Source of the DNA: Wurfbainia villosa
Lineage: Eukaryota > Streptophyta > Magnoliopsida > Zingiberales > Zingiberaceae
DNA: 64,000 nt
Direction of reading: 5' to 3'
Assembly: GCA_025175895.1 (NCBI GenBank)
Contig: CM045990.1
Location: 61,133,704 to 61,197,703, forward strand
Both the position numbers and the translations under genes were made by a program. Every line of letters starts with the position of its first letter. Positions within the stretch are counted from its first letter, which is position 1. Below the pieces are notes generated by a model. It had not been told where the DNA came from. It did no database searches and saw only the letters and a list, made by a program, of their open reading frames with translations. Positions 46,101 to 58,179 of this stretch are shown piece after piece.

Positions 46101-47078
46101 CGTAGATGACATTTTGTTGATTGGCAACAATACAAGGTGTTATCAGACGTAAGGGTATGGTTGTCCAAATAGTTTGATATGAAGGACTTGGGAGAAGTTG
46201 GACACATCCTTGGGATCAAGGTTATAAGGGATCGTAGGAAAAAGATGTTGTGCTTATCCCAAGCTTCATACATAGACACGATTATGGATCGTTTTAGCAT
46301 GCAGAACTCCAAGAAGGGTTTTCTACCTTTCAGGCATGGAGTTCCTTTATCTAAGGAGATGTGTCCTAGAACATCTGAGGAAATAGAGGAGATGAAGGCG
46401 GTTCCTTATGCTTCGGCAGTAGGAAGCCCCATGTATGCGATGCTATGTACGAGACCAGATATCTGCTATGTCATGGGCATGGTCAGCAGATATCAGAGTA
46501 ATCCAGGACAGGGACATTGGACTGCGGTAAAGCATATATTGAAGTACCTGAGAAGGACTAGGGATTATATGCTAGTTTACCAGGTAGACCAATTACTCCC
46601 TGTCGATTACACGGATTCCGACTTCCAATCTAATAGGGATAACAGTAAGTCTACCTCAGGTTTTGTGTTTACTTTGGGAGGTGGAGCCATTGTATGGAGG
46701 AGTGTCAAGAAGAAATGCGTGGCGGACTGTACCATGGAAGTTGAGTATGTGGCAGCCTCTGAGGCGGCCAAAGAAGCTGTGTGGCTCAGGAACTTCCTGA
46801 TGGACTTGGATGTGTTTCCAGGTTTGCCCAGAACTATCACAATTTATTGTGATAATAGTGGTGCAGTTGCAAACTTGAAGGAACCACGAGCCCATAAGGC
46901 AAGTAAGCGCATAGAGCACAAGTACCACCTGATACGAGAAATCATAAAGAGAGGAGAAGTTGTTGTGGCCAAGATTGCATCGGAGGATAACCTGGCAGAT
47001 CCTTTCACTAAGCCCCTTTCGACGAGAGCTTTTGATAGGCATGTGGAGGGAATGGGGATCAGATGTATGGCAGTTTGA
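43163..47078 (+). pseudogene. gag-pol: Copia J gag-pol polyprotein, frameshifted
   Basis: Order: gag (ATG 43163, MTFNPLVVILKENKF, VDWKRNLDIVLTAEEYKYVL), a frameshift near 43340, then a 474-codon open run 43385-44809 with gag, a knuckle CFTCKQTGHWKDC (43889-43927, one residue short of CX2CX4HX4C), protease CVDTGVTDHVC, pre-integrase LWHLRLGHIN and CESCLEGKM, and integrase HSDLCGPM and FIDDYSRYGY. After a stop the same frame holds the rest of integrase (WGYALDTAVYILN, to 45349). A frameshift leads to reverse transcriptase (45568-46017; CKWIYKRKIG, QMDVKTAFLNG, LYVDDILLIGN) and another to RNase H (46179-47078; DYTDSDFQSN, CDNSGA, NLADPFTKPL). Clearly inactive. Confidence 0.95.
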
Positions 47079-47100
47079 GGACAGCATAGTCTTTTAGTAT

Positions 47101-47110
47101 TAGAGGGAGA
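47101..47110 (+). other. Polypurine tract of copia J
   Basis: TAGAGGGAGA immediately before the 3' LTR start at 47112. Confidence 0.85.
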
Positions 47111-47111
47111 T

Positions 47112-48978
47112 TGTTAGGTTGTATACTGAAAAGTCTATCTTTTGTATGAACATCTTTATTTTGAAATAAGAATCACATAATCATTGTTTGCATATTTTTA
47201 TGGTTATGCATATTATCTAAAACATTATATTGTAGATAACATGGTGTGTGGTGTCACACGTGAGACCATGTTATCGGCTCCTTTTAAAGTATAAGTAAAG
47301 GCTCACAATCGAGATGACTTTGGACAAACCATCGGAATGGTTGTAGTGTGATTTGGTATTGGTTTGTCTTGACCATAGAATCACACTAGTGCACTTTGTG
47401 TGTATTGAACAGGACTGACTTAGAGGTGATTCGATTTATTGCTGACTATATAATCGAATCAGACCTCAGATATTATATTGTACATACTCTTAATCCCGAT
47501 ATAATAACGGGCACATATACTTAATATTCATCTCTTTGATTTACCAATGGGCGAGATTTATAGATTAAATCGATAGGCTCGGTAAGTTTGGAAATGATAT
47601 TATTTATATGGTGTGTCGTTGATTATAGGAGGAAATCATGTCCTATATATTAGGATGATGATGTCCCCTTGAGGATCTCATAAGGTTCATCATGTAAACC
47701 CTGCAGGTGGACTTGGTCCGGCATGATGAAAAGGTTGAGTGGTACTACTCATGGAGTTATATGTTGATTAATTAATGGTCAGTAAATTAATTAATCGACG
47801 GAAATTCGAGATCTTAAACACGAAGAGAAAATGTACAAATAATATATGGAGCCCATATTATTTTATGGGGGTTGGTGAGGTAGATCAATGATAATCCTTT
47901 AGTGGATTGGATTATCATTAATGGATCGGACTTTATGTGGGCTTGATCCATGGGTGGCCAAGATCCAACTCCTCCTCATGGTCCCTATTGTATCCTATTA
48001 ACACCTCATGAAGCTTAAATCCAATGGATAGAAACAAAACTCTAGATCCAAAGGTAGAGATTAAATCTCTAAGATCCGACGGTTGAGATTAAATCCCTAG
48101 AACCAATGGTGGAGATTAAAAGGAGGCTTATCCCTAACTCTATAAAAGGAGAACAAGGGGTTGGCATGGAGAACATTAAGAGAAGCTAGGGTATTTGGAG
48201 ATTGGCGGCAAGAGCTTGGAGCTAGGGTTTGGGCTTGGCGGCACCTAATAAGGAAAGTTTTTCCTTGCCTTCTTCTTCTTCCTCAAGCTGTCGGCGCCCA
48301 TTGAAGCTTTTCCACCTCTTGGCCGGCGTCCAAAGTAGGTGCTCTCCTTCTCCTTGGCCGGTGGAACAAAGGCTTAGGGTCCTCCCTTGAAGCTTTTGGC
48401 CGACAACCATTAATCTCCTCTTCCTTCTTGGCCGGCGGCAAGCTCCATCCTTGGAGGTTGTTGGTTGGTTGAAAGAAGGAAAAGAGCCTTGTTTCTATTT
48501 TTCCTCTTGCTCGGAACGAGCAAGGAAGGAAGATTGGCGATCTAGGATCTTCAACTTTTGGTAGATCGTCGCCCACACGACGTCCGGAAGGAGGAAGGTC
48601 ATACATTAGAAGATCGAGAGGTATATCGATTCTCTATTCTCTTTTGTAACATGTTTGTTTTTGTTTTTCAATTATGAGCATGATATATTCTGTTTGTGGC
48701 TAAATAATACTTGGATCCCGAACATAAATACGAAAGTCGGCGATCCGGACATCGTCTATTCTGCGGCTACTCGTAGAATAGAGGTTGGTCGCTTGAACAA
48801 CAAGTTTGTTCAAGTGACCTCTCTAAACGAATAGCACGATGATGACTTGGTTGTTTGGGCAATCTCTTTTGTCTAGGATTAAATTTTTTTTAATCCGGGG
48901 ACATCGATGGGATCGCCATGAACAAGTGACCGAGGTGAAATGGGAAGCGAAGTTTCCCCTCACGGATCAAACCCATCA
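47112..48978 (+). repeat. 3' LTR of copia J (1867 bp)
   Basis: Begins TGTTAGGTTGTATACTG, ends ATCAAACCCATCA, followed by TGGGG. TATAAAAGG at 48141-48149. It lacks one 27 bp tandem unit present in the 5' LTR, which accounts for nearly all of the 29 bp length difference. Confidence 0.95.
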
Positions 48979-49356
48979 TGGGGAAGATGCAAGAGAGAGG
49001 AAGAAGAATCGTCACACTGTACTAAAATTGGAGAAGGGTTTTCGAAGGCAAGGAGAGTAGAAGACGAAGAAGGGAAAGGTAGGAAGTCAAATTTAAAGGA
49101 GGGGAGAGTATGCTTGTTGGGTAAAATAATTGGGCCTATGGGTACATATGTGGGCCTTAAAGAAGGGTTAGGCGTGATTTGTTGATGGGTTAAAGTGGGT
49201 CCTAAAGAAGTATTGGGCGTGATTTATTGAGGGATTGAGCCTTTGTTCAAATTCTAACAGCATGGCGCTAGTCAAAGCTCTTATCCCCATGCGATTCCGA
49301 AACGTAGGAGTCCGGTTTAAGGTAAATACACCTTGGAAGATTAGCGAAGTAAAAAA
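48979..49356 (-). other. Unrecognised coding-like stretch, part 2
   Basis: Continuation of 39433-40208 once J is removed. On the minus strand the frame enters from about 49070 (AFENPSPILVQCDD, SSSSLLHLPQSFLF) and meets a stop just past the J junction before running on as NEGSPTESNFQTTMRF in part 1. Upstream (49100-49356) there is no clear frame. Function unknown. Confidence 0.3.
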
Positions 49357-50536
49357 AGTTGGACTATCCGAGCCGCAAAAACCGTTTTATGCGTTGCGGA
49401 AACCTCGAAAGTCGGCCATGGATCCGTGTGAAGATAAACAAAAATAATACATGTACGTGTTAAGAAAAACTTAGATCTACCTTAGATCTACTTGTGAAGA
49501 GCATTACCCTTGTAGCGATGCCCTTCGCTTATCTCGCTCGTCCAAACGGCTTGCTGGATCTTATAGAGTGTCAAGCGTACACTCTTCTACAAGTATCCAC
49601 ACGAACAATAGGTGCAGAAGGCAAATTAGAGTGTGCTAGCACACTAAGAAACCCACGGCAAGAAGGATGAGGGAGATCACAAGAGAGGAGGAAGGAAGAA
49701 AATGAAGTTAATTCCCACTAACTTCTCACTAATGCATTTCTTAAGTGGTCGGCCACATCATGGAGGGTTAAATACCTCCATGTAATACCAAGAGCCATGG
49801 CTCTTGGTCTCCCTCATGAGGTGGCAAACCATGATGTATCCATGATGATGTGGAACTTCATCATTGGCCGGTCCCATGCCAAGTCACCATGAAGTCGCAT
49901 TTGGTCGAGTCAAACTTGACCTTTCATCTTCCCTCTCAAGTCAAGTCAAACTTGACCTCTTATCTCCCATGGTTGATCAAATCCAACTATTTGATTCAAG
50001 TCACTTTAATTTAATGAATCTCTATTTATTAGTTTAAATTGACTCAATGAATCAAATATAAATGAGACTCATTCAACACTTGAATCAAATTAAGTCCAAC
50101 TCAATTAGTCTAATTTGGATTACTCTTAATCCAATTTGGTTCATCACATGAACCTAATCCTCATGGTCCATCATATGAACCTAATCTCCATCTAATTGCC
50201 CTTTGTGTGTGACCCTATAGGTTCTTGTAACGTTGGCAATGCTCCTAAACCGATTTAGAAACATAAGCAATGAGCGATATCTAGCAACACATCATTCCAA
50301 CCCAAGTTACAAGAATGTTGAGATCCAACATCACCTTTGTGACTACTAATTGTGACTCTCACAATATGTGACAATGTCCCTCTATCCTTGACATTTATAT
50401 TGACTAATTGAGGCATAGATCGTGTCATCCTCTATACAATCTATATCTTGAACTCCAAGTAGACTCACTCTAATCAAATGAGCTCAATACCTCATATTGA
50501 CTCATTTGGGCATGGCCATGCACTTAGTGGTCTCAC
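49357..50536 (-). repeat. D-family LTR fragment, cut by L
   Basis: In transcript sense its 3' end is GCGGCTCGGATAGTCCAAC at about 49358, matching D. No primer site follows, so this end faces flanking DNA: it is either a solo LTR or a 3' LTR of an element lying to the right. The upstream part stops inside GTGGTCTCAC (50527-50536), where the LTR of L begins; CTCAC (50532-50536) is the expected duplication for L. Confidence 0.85.
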
Positions 50537-50977
50537 TGTTAGTTATAGCCCTAGAACCAATCATGTGATGGTTGGATAGGGAACATTTTGTATCATATTC
50601 TATAAAGGCAAAGGATTGGTTATTATATTTACGTCTTGCTTGTGCCAGCTAAATTAAATATAATAATGCCCTAGAAAAGTAGGTTCTTATCTATAGCACA
50701 TCAATTGGCAGAATTGATTATGAGAGGCTGTAGAGAACACTTTCCTAAATGTTCCTAGTCAAGTATTAATATGCAAGGGCACTATTAATACATAAAGACT
50801 AGCATGTAGGTCAATTGATGACTTGATCTCACAAGTCATGGATATATGATAACAAGTTGACACATGGGTATATATTAGAGAATATATACTGAACTGACCC
50901 GCCATGAGAAAGCTTCATGGATCGTCATATGAGTGTCATAAACTTTCTCATGTGACTATTGGTATGAATAGTCCTCA
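50537..50977 (+). repeat. 5' LTR of copia L, first part
   Basis: Begins TGTTAGTTATAGCCCTAGAA and follows K's LTR to GGTATGAATAGTCCTCA; the last five bases CCTCA are H's target duplication. Confidence 0.93.
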
Positions 50978-53434
50978 TGTTAAATACTGAAATTTAAAAT
51001 ACCAAAATTTAAAGGTCAAATATTTTGAGAAATAATCTTGGAAATTTTTCGGGATTTTTAGGGAATTTTAGGAATTTTTTTCAGAATTTTTCTAGATTTA
51101 AACGGATTCCGTACGAGACTTGTACGGGAATAAAATAAATAGGTTTTTGGAGGACCTATTTGAAATATCTAAACCTAAGTTTTTATTCTCTTATTTCCCC
51201 CATTCCATCCGATTTTTGCCGCAGCCGCAAATTCCCGATTCTCCTCTTCTTTTTCCCCCTCGCGCACGAGCTACCGCCGCCGCCTCTTTTTTTTCCCTTG
51301 GCTAGGTCGCCGGTGACCGTCGCATCGTCTTCCGTTTTTCTCTGCCTCGCGCCACCGCCGACCTCTTCGGATCGCGCGCCGCACCGGCGGTCTATCACCC
51401 TCGATCGCGAGCATTGACATCGCCGCCACCGCGATGGAGCTGTCGCCGTCCTCCCCCGCGCGGCAGCCAGCAGCTGTGATTCCGGTTGCCGCTGCTTGCC
51501 GACCGACCTCAAGGTCGCTCCGCCGTCGCTGCTCTCGCGAACGCCCTTTGCGCGCTCGCCGTCACGATCGCCTGACACGCTGGCCTCTGTACCACGCAGA
51601 CGGCCGCGTGCTCTCTTTTGCCACGGCCGTTCTCGCGATCTCGCCCTACGGCGCCTTCGTACCTTCTCGTAGCCTCGAGAAGCTTCAATCTCCCCAAATA
51701 CTCGATCATTGTGGATGGAGGGAGTACCGACTCTTGGATCCACTTGTTTGCGTCTGAGAGTAGAATCTGGATAACGTTAGAGTCTCTGGTGGCTACTGAG
51801 TTTGCTAAGGTTCTGACCACGAGAGGTGTGGGAAGATACCTAAATAAGGTGATGGCGATGGCGGGATGATTGGGCATCTGTGATCTCGAGGACTTTGGTT
51901 CGGGATCTTTTGGATGTGGAGAGGTTAGCATGCATGCACATACAGAGGTATTATATTTGTTTATTTTAGGAGATTCAAGGTATGAATTTAAGTTCAATTT
52001 ATTACCCTCGTTGGACTTATCATAGAACTTGGTAATAATTATATTTTTACCTGTAGGCCTTTGATGGAGGTAGATTCTATGATGCAAAGACAATTGATAT
52101 TCTTCATAAAGGCGGTACTTTGACTTATCTTTTAGATATAGTCAAATTGATATGCTAGTTAGGATAGCTTGCAATAATTTTTCATGTTTATATGCCTAGT
52201 ATGTTTTTGTGCCTACTAGATACATGCATTGGATCGATATGATTATATCTTCCTGTTTTATTTGGACCATAGTTACTTGGATCATAGATATGCACTTATT
52301 GATTGTGCATATTATTGATAGGTATTTTAGTTGGATTTACATGCTTTAGTATCATGCACCATTTTGCATGATTGCATGCTATTAGACGGGGTTCCATTAT
52401 TGTTGAGCCCATGACTAGTTACATGGCTGCACACCACCGCCACCTCATGGGTTAGTGGTACATCAGAGGTGTGTGCGATTGCTCTGTCGAGCTCAGGACC
52501 GCTCATGGGTAGCGCGCAGCGTGGTGCGAGGATCCCTCCTCCGTCTATGACACCGGAGATGAGAGCTTAGCTCCCCACTATGTTTGGGGCGGGAGGATAG
52601 GTGTACTCAAGATCCTGTCCACTCGGTCACTCAGAGCGATGATGGCGAGTGCAGCTGTCATAGCCCTACCCACTCGGCTTCACCATTGCGTGTAGGCGGT
52701 GGTAGCGTCGAGGTGACCATGTCATTGCACACACATATTGCATTTGTATTGTGTTTGCTGCATTTTTATTGATGCCTTGGATGTGCATATGATTGTCATG
52801 CATACAAGATACATGTTTATATATGGTCGACTTTATTACTCCTAGTCGAGCACATGCTCCTATATCGGAGTAGGAGATTCGGTAAGTCTGATCATTTTGT
52901 ATTTCTTGCTTGCATACCCTATTTATGAGACTATCTTGGCATGATATTTTTATTGTTAGCTATACCTTACTTTGCATATCTACTATACCAATGAGTTCTT
53001 TGAACTCACCCGTTGATTCATTTTTATTTCGGGATGAAGGCGTCGGGAGAGTCGATTGCCAATCCCCTCGAAGTGGATAGGTTTTATTGGTCTTATGGTT
53101 TTGGATCTTGTATAGAAGAGATGTTTAGGTCCTGATGTTTTGGTTATGTACTGTGGATTTGTGGTGTCCTTGTAGACCCTTATTTGGATTTTATTCCTGG
53201 TTGGTTTTGGTTGGTTATTCTGCCGGATGGCGAAGGGGTAAGTCTAGTTAGTGTAGACTTATATTTACCTTGATTTGTTGGCACGAGGCCTATTTGATTA
53301 CTGCGTGTGATGTTTGGATTCCTCGTGTTGACCGATGTATAGTGGCCGTGTAGGCTTTGTATAAAAATTGGTATTATCACCGTCTGCGAGAGATCTTTGC
53401 CGGATTTTTAGTGCGGAGACTCCTCGGCGTGACA
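50978..53434 (+). repeat. 5' LTR of chromovirus H (2457 bp)
   Basis: Begins TGTTAAATACTGAAATTTAA and ends CTCGGCGTGACA. A GC-rich block (51210-51700) rich in CCGCCG and TCGCC gives long chance open frames on both strands; the 3' LTR has the same block with many small insertions and deletions, so it is not a conserved coding exon. Confidence 0.93.
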
Positions 53435-53441
53435 ATTTATT

Positions 53442-53453
53442 TGGTATCAGAGC
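53442..53453 (+). other. Primer binding site of H
   Basis: TGGTATCAGAGC, eight bases after TGACA, same spacer ATTTATT as in F. Confidence 0.93.
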
Positions 53454-56160
53454 GTAGGTTTCCGAGTTCCTTAGGGTCTTTGGGTTATGGAGTTCGCCAA
53501 GTTTGGTAGGTTAACTGGGTATTTTCGGAGTTGTACGGATTTCCGACGATTTTTATGTTTCGGAAATTCGAGGTTTTATTGACGAGGTCAATATGGGGGA
53601 TTTGGCGGCGACAGGACATCTCCAGACAGCTAACAGGTAAATACATTCTAGAAAATTTTCTAGATTTAGTACATATTTATATTGGTTATGCGGTGATATC
53701 ATGTTTTGGCTGGTATTATTTTAACCTGATATCTATTTGACTGTTAGATTTTTAGGTTGCTGGTTTATAGATAGCATTTGGTTATAAATTGCTATTACTG
53801 CTATACGTAGCTAGTTATCATTGTGATATAAATGATAAGATATTTACCTCTTAGGATTTGACTAGTATTAGGATTATTAGACTAGTTGAATAATATGACT
53901 AAGATGGATAAATTCGTAGAAGGTATGAGGACATGATTACATAGCTTATGTAGTTTAGAGTATATATAAGCATCTGATGCTTTATTTATATATTGCCTCG
54001 ACTTTGTTCTGGCATTGACTTTGATCTGGCATGGCCCTTTAGTTATACTCTAATTAATTTCAGCCATTGATTTCTATTAGTAGGACTATCTTTGTCGTTT
54101 ATTAGACAGTGTTATGTTTTATTTGGCTATGTGATATTGCGGAGATACTATGATTGAGACTAGTAGAGATAGAATAACTTAGATGAGGTTATTCGGTAGG
54201 AGCGGATTTCAGGAATGAAACAATATTAGTAGAACCCTAGGTGTTGGAACCCTAGGCGTAATAACCGGATGTGCATATTGGTATGTGATTACCCATTTAC
54301 TGTTTCTGTGATATGGTGATCGGAGGTCGAATGATTAGGATGCGATTAATCCTTACTATATCTCCCATTCTTGGTTGAGAGAGAGTCAGAGAGTCTCTCT
54401 ATAGGTAGGTGCTTTGTATACATGTGGTCTCTCATGCATGGTTGAGATGACCTACTGCAAGATATACTCTTGCGTTATTCGTTCAGAGTTGGTGATAATC
54501 GGATTCGTATGATGTCTGTAGCAAGATAGCTACTTTACGTCTTAAGTACCCACGAGATATGTTCGTGGTAGCAGATTGGGGCATGCATGATTGCATTGGT
54601 AGAATGGTATAATCTAGGCTTAACCCTCTTGAAGGGCTTGATAGTAGATTTGTGACCTTTATTGGCTTTGAAAGGCATTTCTGTTAGTTGGGATGAAACT
54701 CTATGATTACTCGCCCCGAGTTTATTAGTGGACATATGACTTTTATCGACCTTGATAACCGTTTATAGGAGAAGGGTTAGAACCTTAGACTAACCATCTG
54801 GAGGAATTTATTTATTAGTCGATGATCTTTACCGACTTTGGTAAACATTTCGTTTTAGAGGTGTTGAAACCCTCGCCTGACCGCCTCAATGAGTTTAATT
54901 GTAGATCGATGATCCTTATCGATTTGATGGGCGCTATGCTAGATGTATTGGATAACCCTAGGCTTAACAATCTAGGATAATCGATCGCTCACGCGACCTA
55001 TTGGTGGATCGTTAGTGCGTCGATCAATAATTGGATATTTATATCTGCTGTCTATCCACGAGTCTCATTCGTGGTAGCATGTGGTTCTTGCAGCGTGAGA
55101 GTCTATTGATTATCGGCCCATGGGTTACGTTCGGTAGCTCATAGATAGTTCCCTTTTTGTGCGAGAGCCACGAGACTTTGTCGTGGTATCCGGATATACA
55201 CTGCTTGTTGCAGTGGTTGTGTATCTTGCAGGTATATTTATTATACTGCTGATTAATTGCTCTAGCTTGTTCCTGTGACTTCCATTATGTGCATTATGAT
55301 TATGCACTATTGTCTATACATCCACAGAGTGGTTGTACTTATCCCTCCTCACTTATCCTCTAGGTTAACGATGGAGGACATGTTCGTTGACCTACCTTTG
55401 TGTCGCGCTCGAGAGTTCCTTGCCGTGCTTGTCTCCTGCATCGTCGGATGTCGCTTTGTTTACTTTATCGGTGTTGCATTTTGATTATGCACTTTGGATT
55501 TTTATTGGATTTGGGGTCATAAAACTATTTTACTTTGATTGATATATGTTTAGTCGTGCATGCATGCGATTATTGAAATACTAGTATTTCTATAATTATT
55601 TTGAGGCTTTTACGGATCTATGGATTACGGATATTGTCACTAAGGGCTCCTCTGTCATTTGGATGATGATATGCCCCAGACGTGACAATTTTATTGGTTC
55701 TGGTTTTGGTTTGCGGGTTTTGGTGTATCGAGGATTTTCTTTTCCTTGGATTTTTGGGAGTTCTCGTGTTTTGGGATCAAGTTGAAGGATATCTACGAGC
55801 TATAGGAAAAGTATAGTCTTTAGTAGTTCTTGTACTTTAGTGGTTAGGAAAAAGTATTGACTTAGTGAAATTGCCTACTCATGGTCGTGGGCGAGTTCGA
55901 CGTATTGATCTTGAGAATCTAATGATGATTTGAGTACGGACTCTTTAGAGGTGCCGTGATGTCGAATTAGGAAACTAGGGATTTGGCCTTAGTCACCAAT
56001 TGAAGGAGTAAACACTTGGAGAGTATCAGTCCCTACTAATAGTGGTTTGGTTATGGATAAGGCGTGTATACTTACACTGGTTAAGACGATGAAAGATTGT
56101 TTTACCTTATTATAGAAGGTGTTGTATGGGATGTTTATCTGTCCCAATATTTTTCTAGAG
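53454..56160 (+). other. Internal region of H without readable gag or protease
   Basis: No gag, zinc knuckle or protease motif could be read in any frame. At 54605-54980 there are four imperfect repeats of about 85 bp, recognisable by GTAGATTTGTGACC (54644), AGTGGACATATGAC (54726), AGTCGATGATC (54817) and AGATCGATGATCC (54903), each followed by a TTTATNGACTTTG-like string and a CTAGGCTTAAC-like string. Confidence 0.55.
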
Positions 56161-58110
56161 AAGATCAACTCTTTGTTAAAGAGAGATGAATCTTTGAGGT
56201 TATGCATCGATTATCGATGATAGAATGCGGTAGCTGTAGAAGGAAATGAATATCTTTCATTGTGGATATATATGATCTATTTAGATCAGCTATAGGATAC
56301 CTATATATACTCTAGGATTGATTGGTGATTGGTGTGATGATATTGTAGTGACATGGTGTCCTACAATTATCATTGTCGTTGTGATGATTTTTATATCATC
56401 AGCTTAGAGTAAAGAGAATACATGTGTGTAGCGATGACAATTTCATACTTGGTATGAATTGTTTGAGCTTTTGATCATCTTGTTAGACTTATTGACGACT
56501 TAGTCGTCCAGGGATTTGGGAAATCGTGTATTCTGGACACGATTGGATCATTTGTGATGGTGGTAGTTGGAGTTGAGCACTCGGCCACCGTAGATGATGA
56601 TTTTTTTTTTTGGTATTGATTTGATTATTACCATAGATATGGATAGGATGTTCTAGTGGTACGATACCGCTGACTGGTGATGGAATTTATTTGGTCTAAA
56701 GCTTGTGAAATTAGTTTCACTCGGCATAATGATTGACTTTACACCGTTGTTTGATCATTCTCGGGTGGAAGGGTATTGTATCGCGGATGCAATGTTTTAG
56801 AATGGAGCGTTTCTGATTTAGTTGATCGAGACGTATCCCGTGTTTACGTCAAATGAGGAACTACGAGATGGGTTGTCATATATTTATGACGTGGACTTCG
56901 CAGTTATTATATGGTTTAAAAAAAAGGGTGAGGAGCAGAAATGCTCATGGAGTTTTGGCTAGCTACTGGATAGCTACTATAGAGTAGCTGGAACACGAAC
57001 GGTTGTAACAAGGAAGTTTGGTCGCGATAGCCTCCCATGCACTTACAGAGTGTGTGGTGGAGTGGATTTTGGACGGTAGATGGACTACCATCTCTGACTC
57101 CGAGGAGGATAATGGTTTTCGGAATTGTATTAGTTTAAGGAATAGATGCTTCAGGAAATTCCGATTCCGGAATGGAAGTGGAAGCGTATTATTATAGATG
57201 TTGTGATGGGTTTGCCTAGGACACATCAAGGTCATGACGCGATTTGGATAGTCGTTGACCGACTAACCAAATCCGTGCACTTCTTAGTGATTCGGAAGAC
57301 CGACTCTTTCGCGTTGCGAGTTATATCGTCGGGAGATCATCAGATTTCATGGTGTCCCTTTGAGCATTTCATCAGATAGAGATCCCTGGTTCACATCTCG
57401 GTTTTGGCAGAGTCTGCAGTAGGACTTAGGCATGCAGCTTCGTTTTAGTACTGCATTCCATCCGCAGATAGATGGATAGTCTGAGCGGGCCATTTAGACA
57501 CTAGAGGACTTGCTGAGGTCCTGTGTTATGGATTTCGGGGCCAACTGGGAGGACCAGTTGCTAGGACTCATAGAGCTCAGTATTAGGGCTGGTCCGTACT
57601 ATCGACGTAGGATGGCAGAGGCGCAGATCGTCGTAAGAGTTATGCAGATCGGAGACGGAGACCTCTGAGTTCTCTATTGGTAATCGTGTATTCTATGAGT
57701 CTCACCCATGAAAGGGGTGAAGAGATTTGGACTCCGTGGTAAGCTAGCTCCTAGGTACATTGATCCGTTTGAGGTTTTGGAGAGGATCGGAGCAGTTGCT
57801 TACCGTCTAGGGCTACCACCGTTTTTAGCTGGTATCCAGGATGTGTTTCATGTGTCTATGCTGCGGAAGTATATGTCAGACTCTACACATTCTATCAGAT
57901 GTGTCGGGTTCCATTCAACCTGATGCTACTTACGCAGAGGTTCCGGTACGAATTTTGGATCACAAGGAACGACAGTTGCGAATCAAGATAGTGCGGCTTG
58001 TCAAGGTCGGGTGGAGTCACCTCAGTGAGGAGGCTATTTGGGAGCTTGAGGAAAGATTCAAGCTCAAGACCCACTTAGTACTTGATGTGTGGTTTTCCCA
58101 AGTACTTGAG
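56161..58110 (+). pseudogene. pol: Chromovirus H reverse transcriptase to chromodomain relic
   Basis: Scattered pieces in gypsy order: RDESLRLCIDYR (56182-56217), the reverse transcriptase palm entry; integrase core with IPIPEWKWKRIIIDVV, LPRTHQGHDAIWIVVDRLTK and VHFLVIRKTDSF (57155-57310); KSYADRRRRPLSS (about 57630-57668); integrase C-terminus LAPRYIDPFEVLERIGAVAY and VFHVSMLRKY (57735-57874); and a chromodomain-like tail with VRILDHKERQLRIK, LVKVGW and EEAIWELEE (57950-58050). A chromodomain steers insertion toward histone-marked chromatin. Every piece is separated by stops or shifts. Confidence 0.82.
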
Positions 58111-58179
58111 TTGAGCGGTGCCAATTTGGTTAGTATATTGAGTAGAAAATTTGGGGACCAAATTTTTATTAGTGGAGAA

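Larger units (their letters stand above)
40209..48978 (+). mobile_element. Copia element J, complete, with target duplication
   Basis: An 8770 bp plus-strand Ty1/copia: 5' LTR 40209-42104, primer site 42107-42119, leader with hairpins, gag-pol 43163-47078, polypurine tract about 47101-47110, 3' LTR 47112-48978. TGGGG flanks it at 40204-40208 and 48979-48983. Different family from A-E: other LTR ends (TGTTGGGATGT / TCAAACCCATCA) and a distinct gag-pol. The polyprotein has three frameshifts and several stops. It inserted in the coding-like stretch 39433-49356. Confidence 0.96.

Noticed and set aside
51183..51743. 186-codon Arg-rich minus-strand frame (and plus-strand partners) in the GC-rich part of the H LTR
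   Set aside because: The 3' LTR copy has many indels there, so no frame is conserved; openness follows from high GC content.
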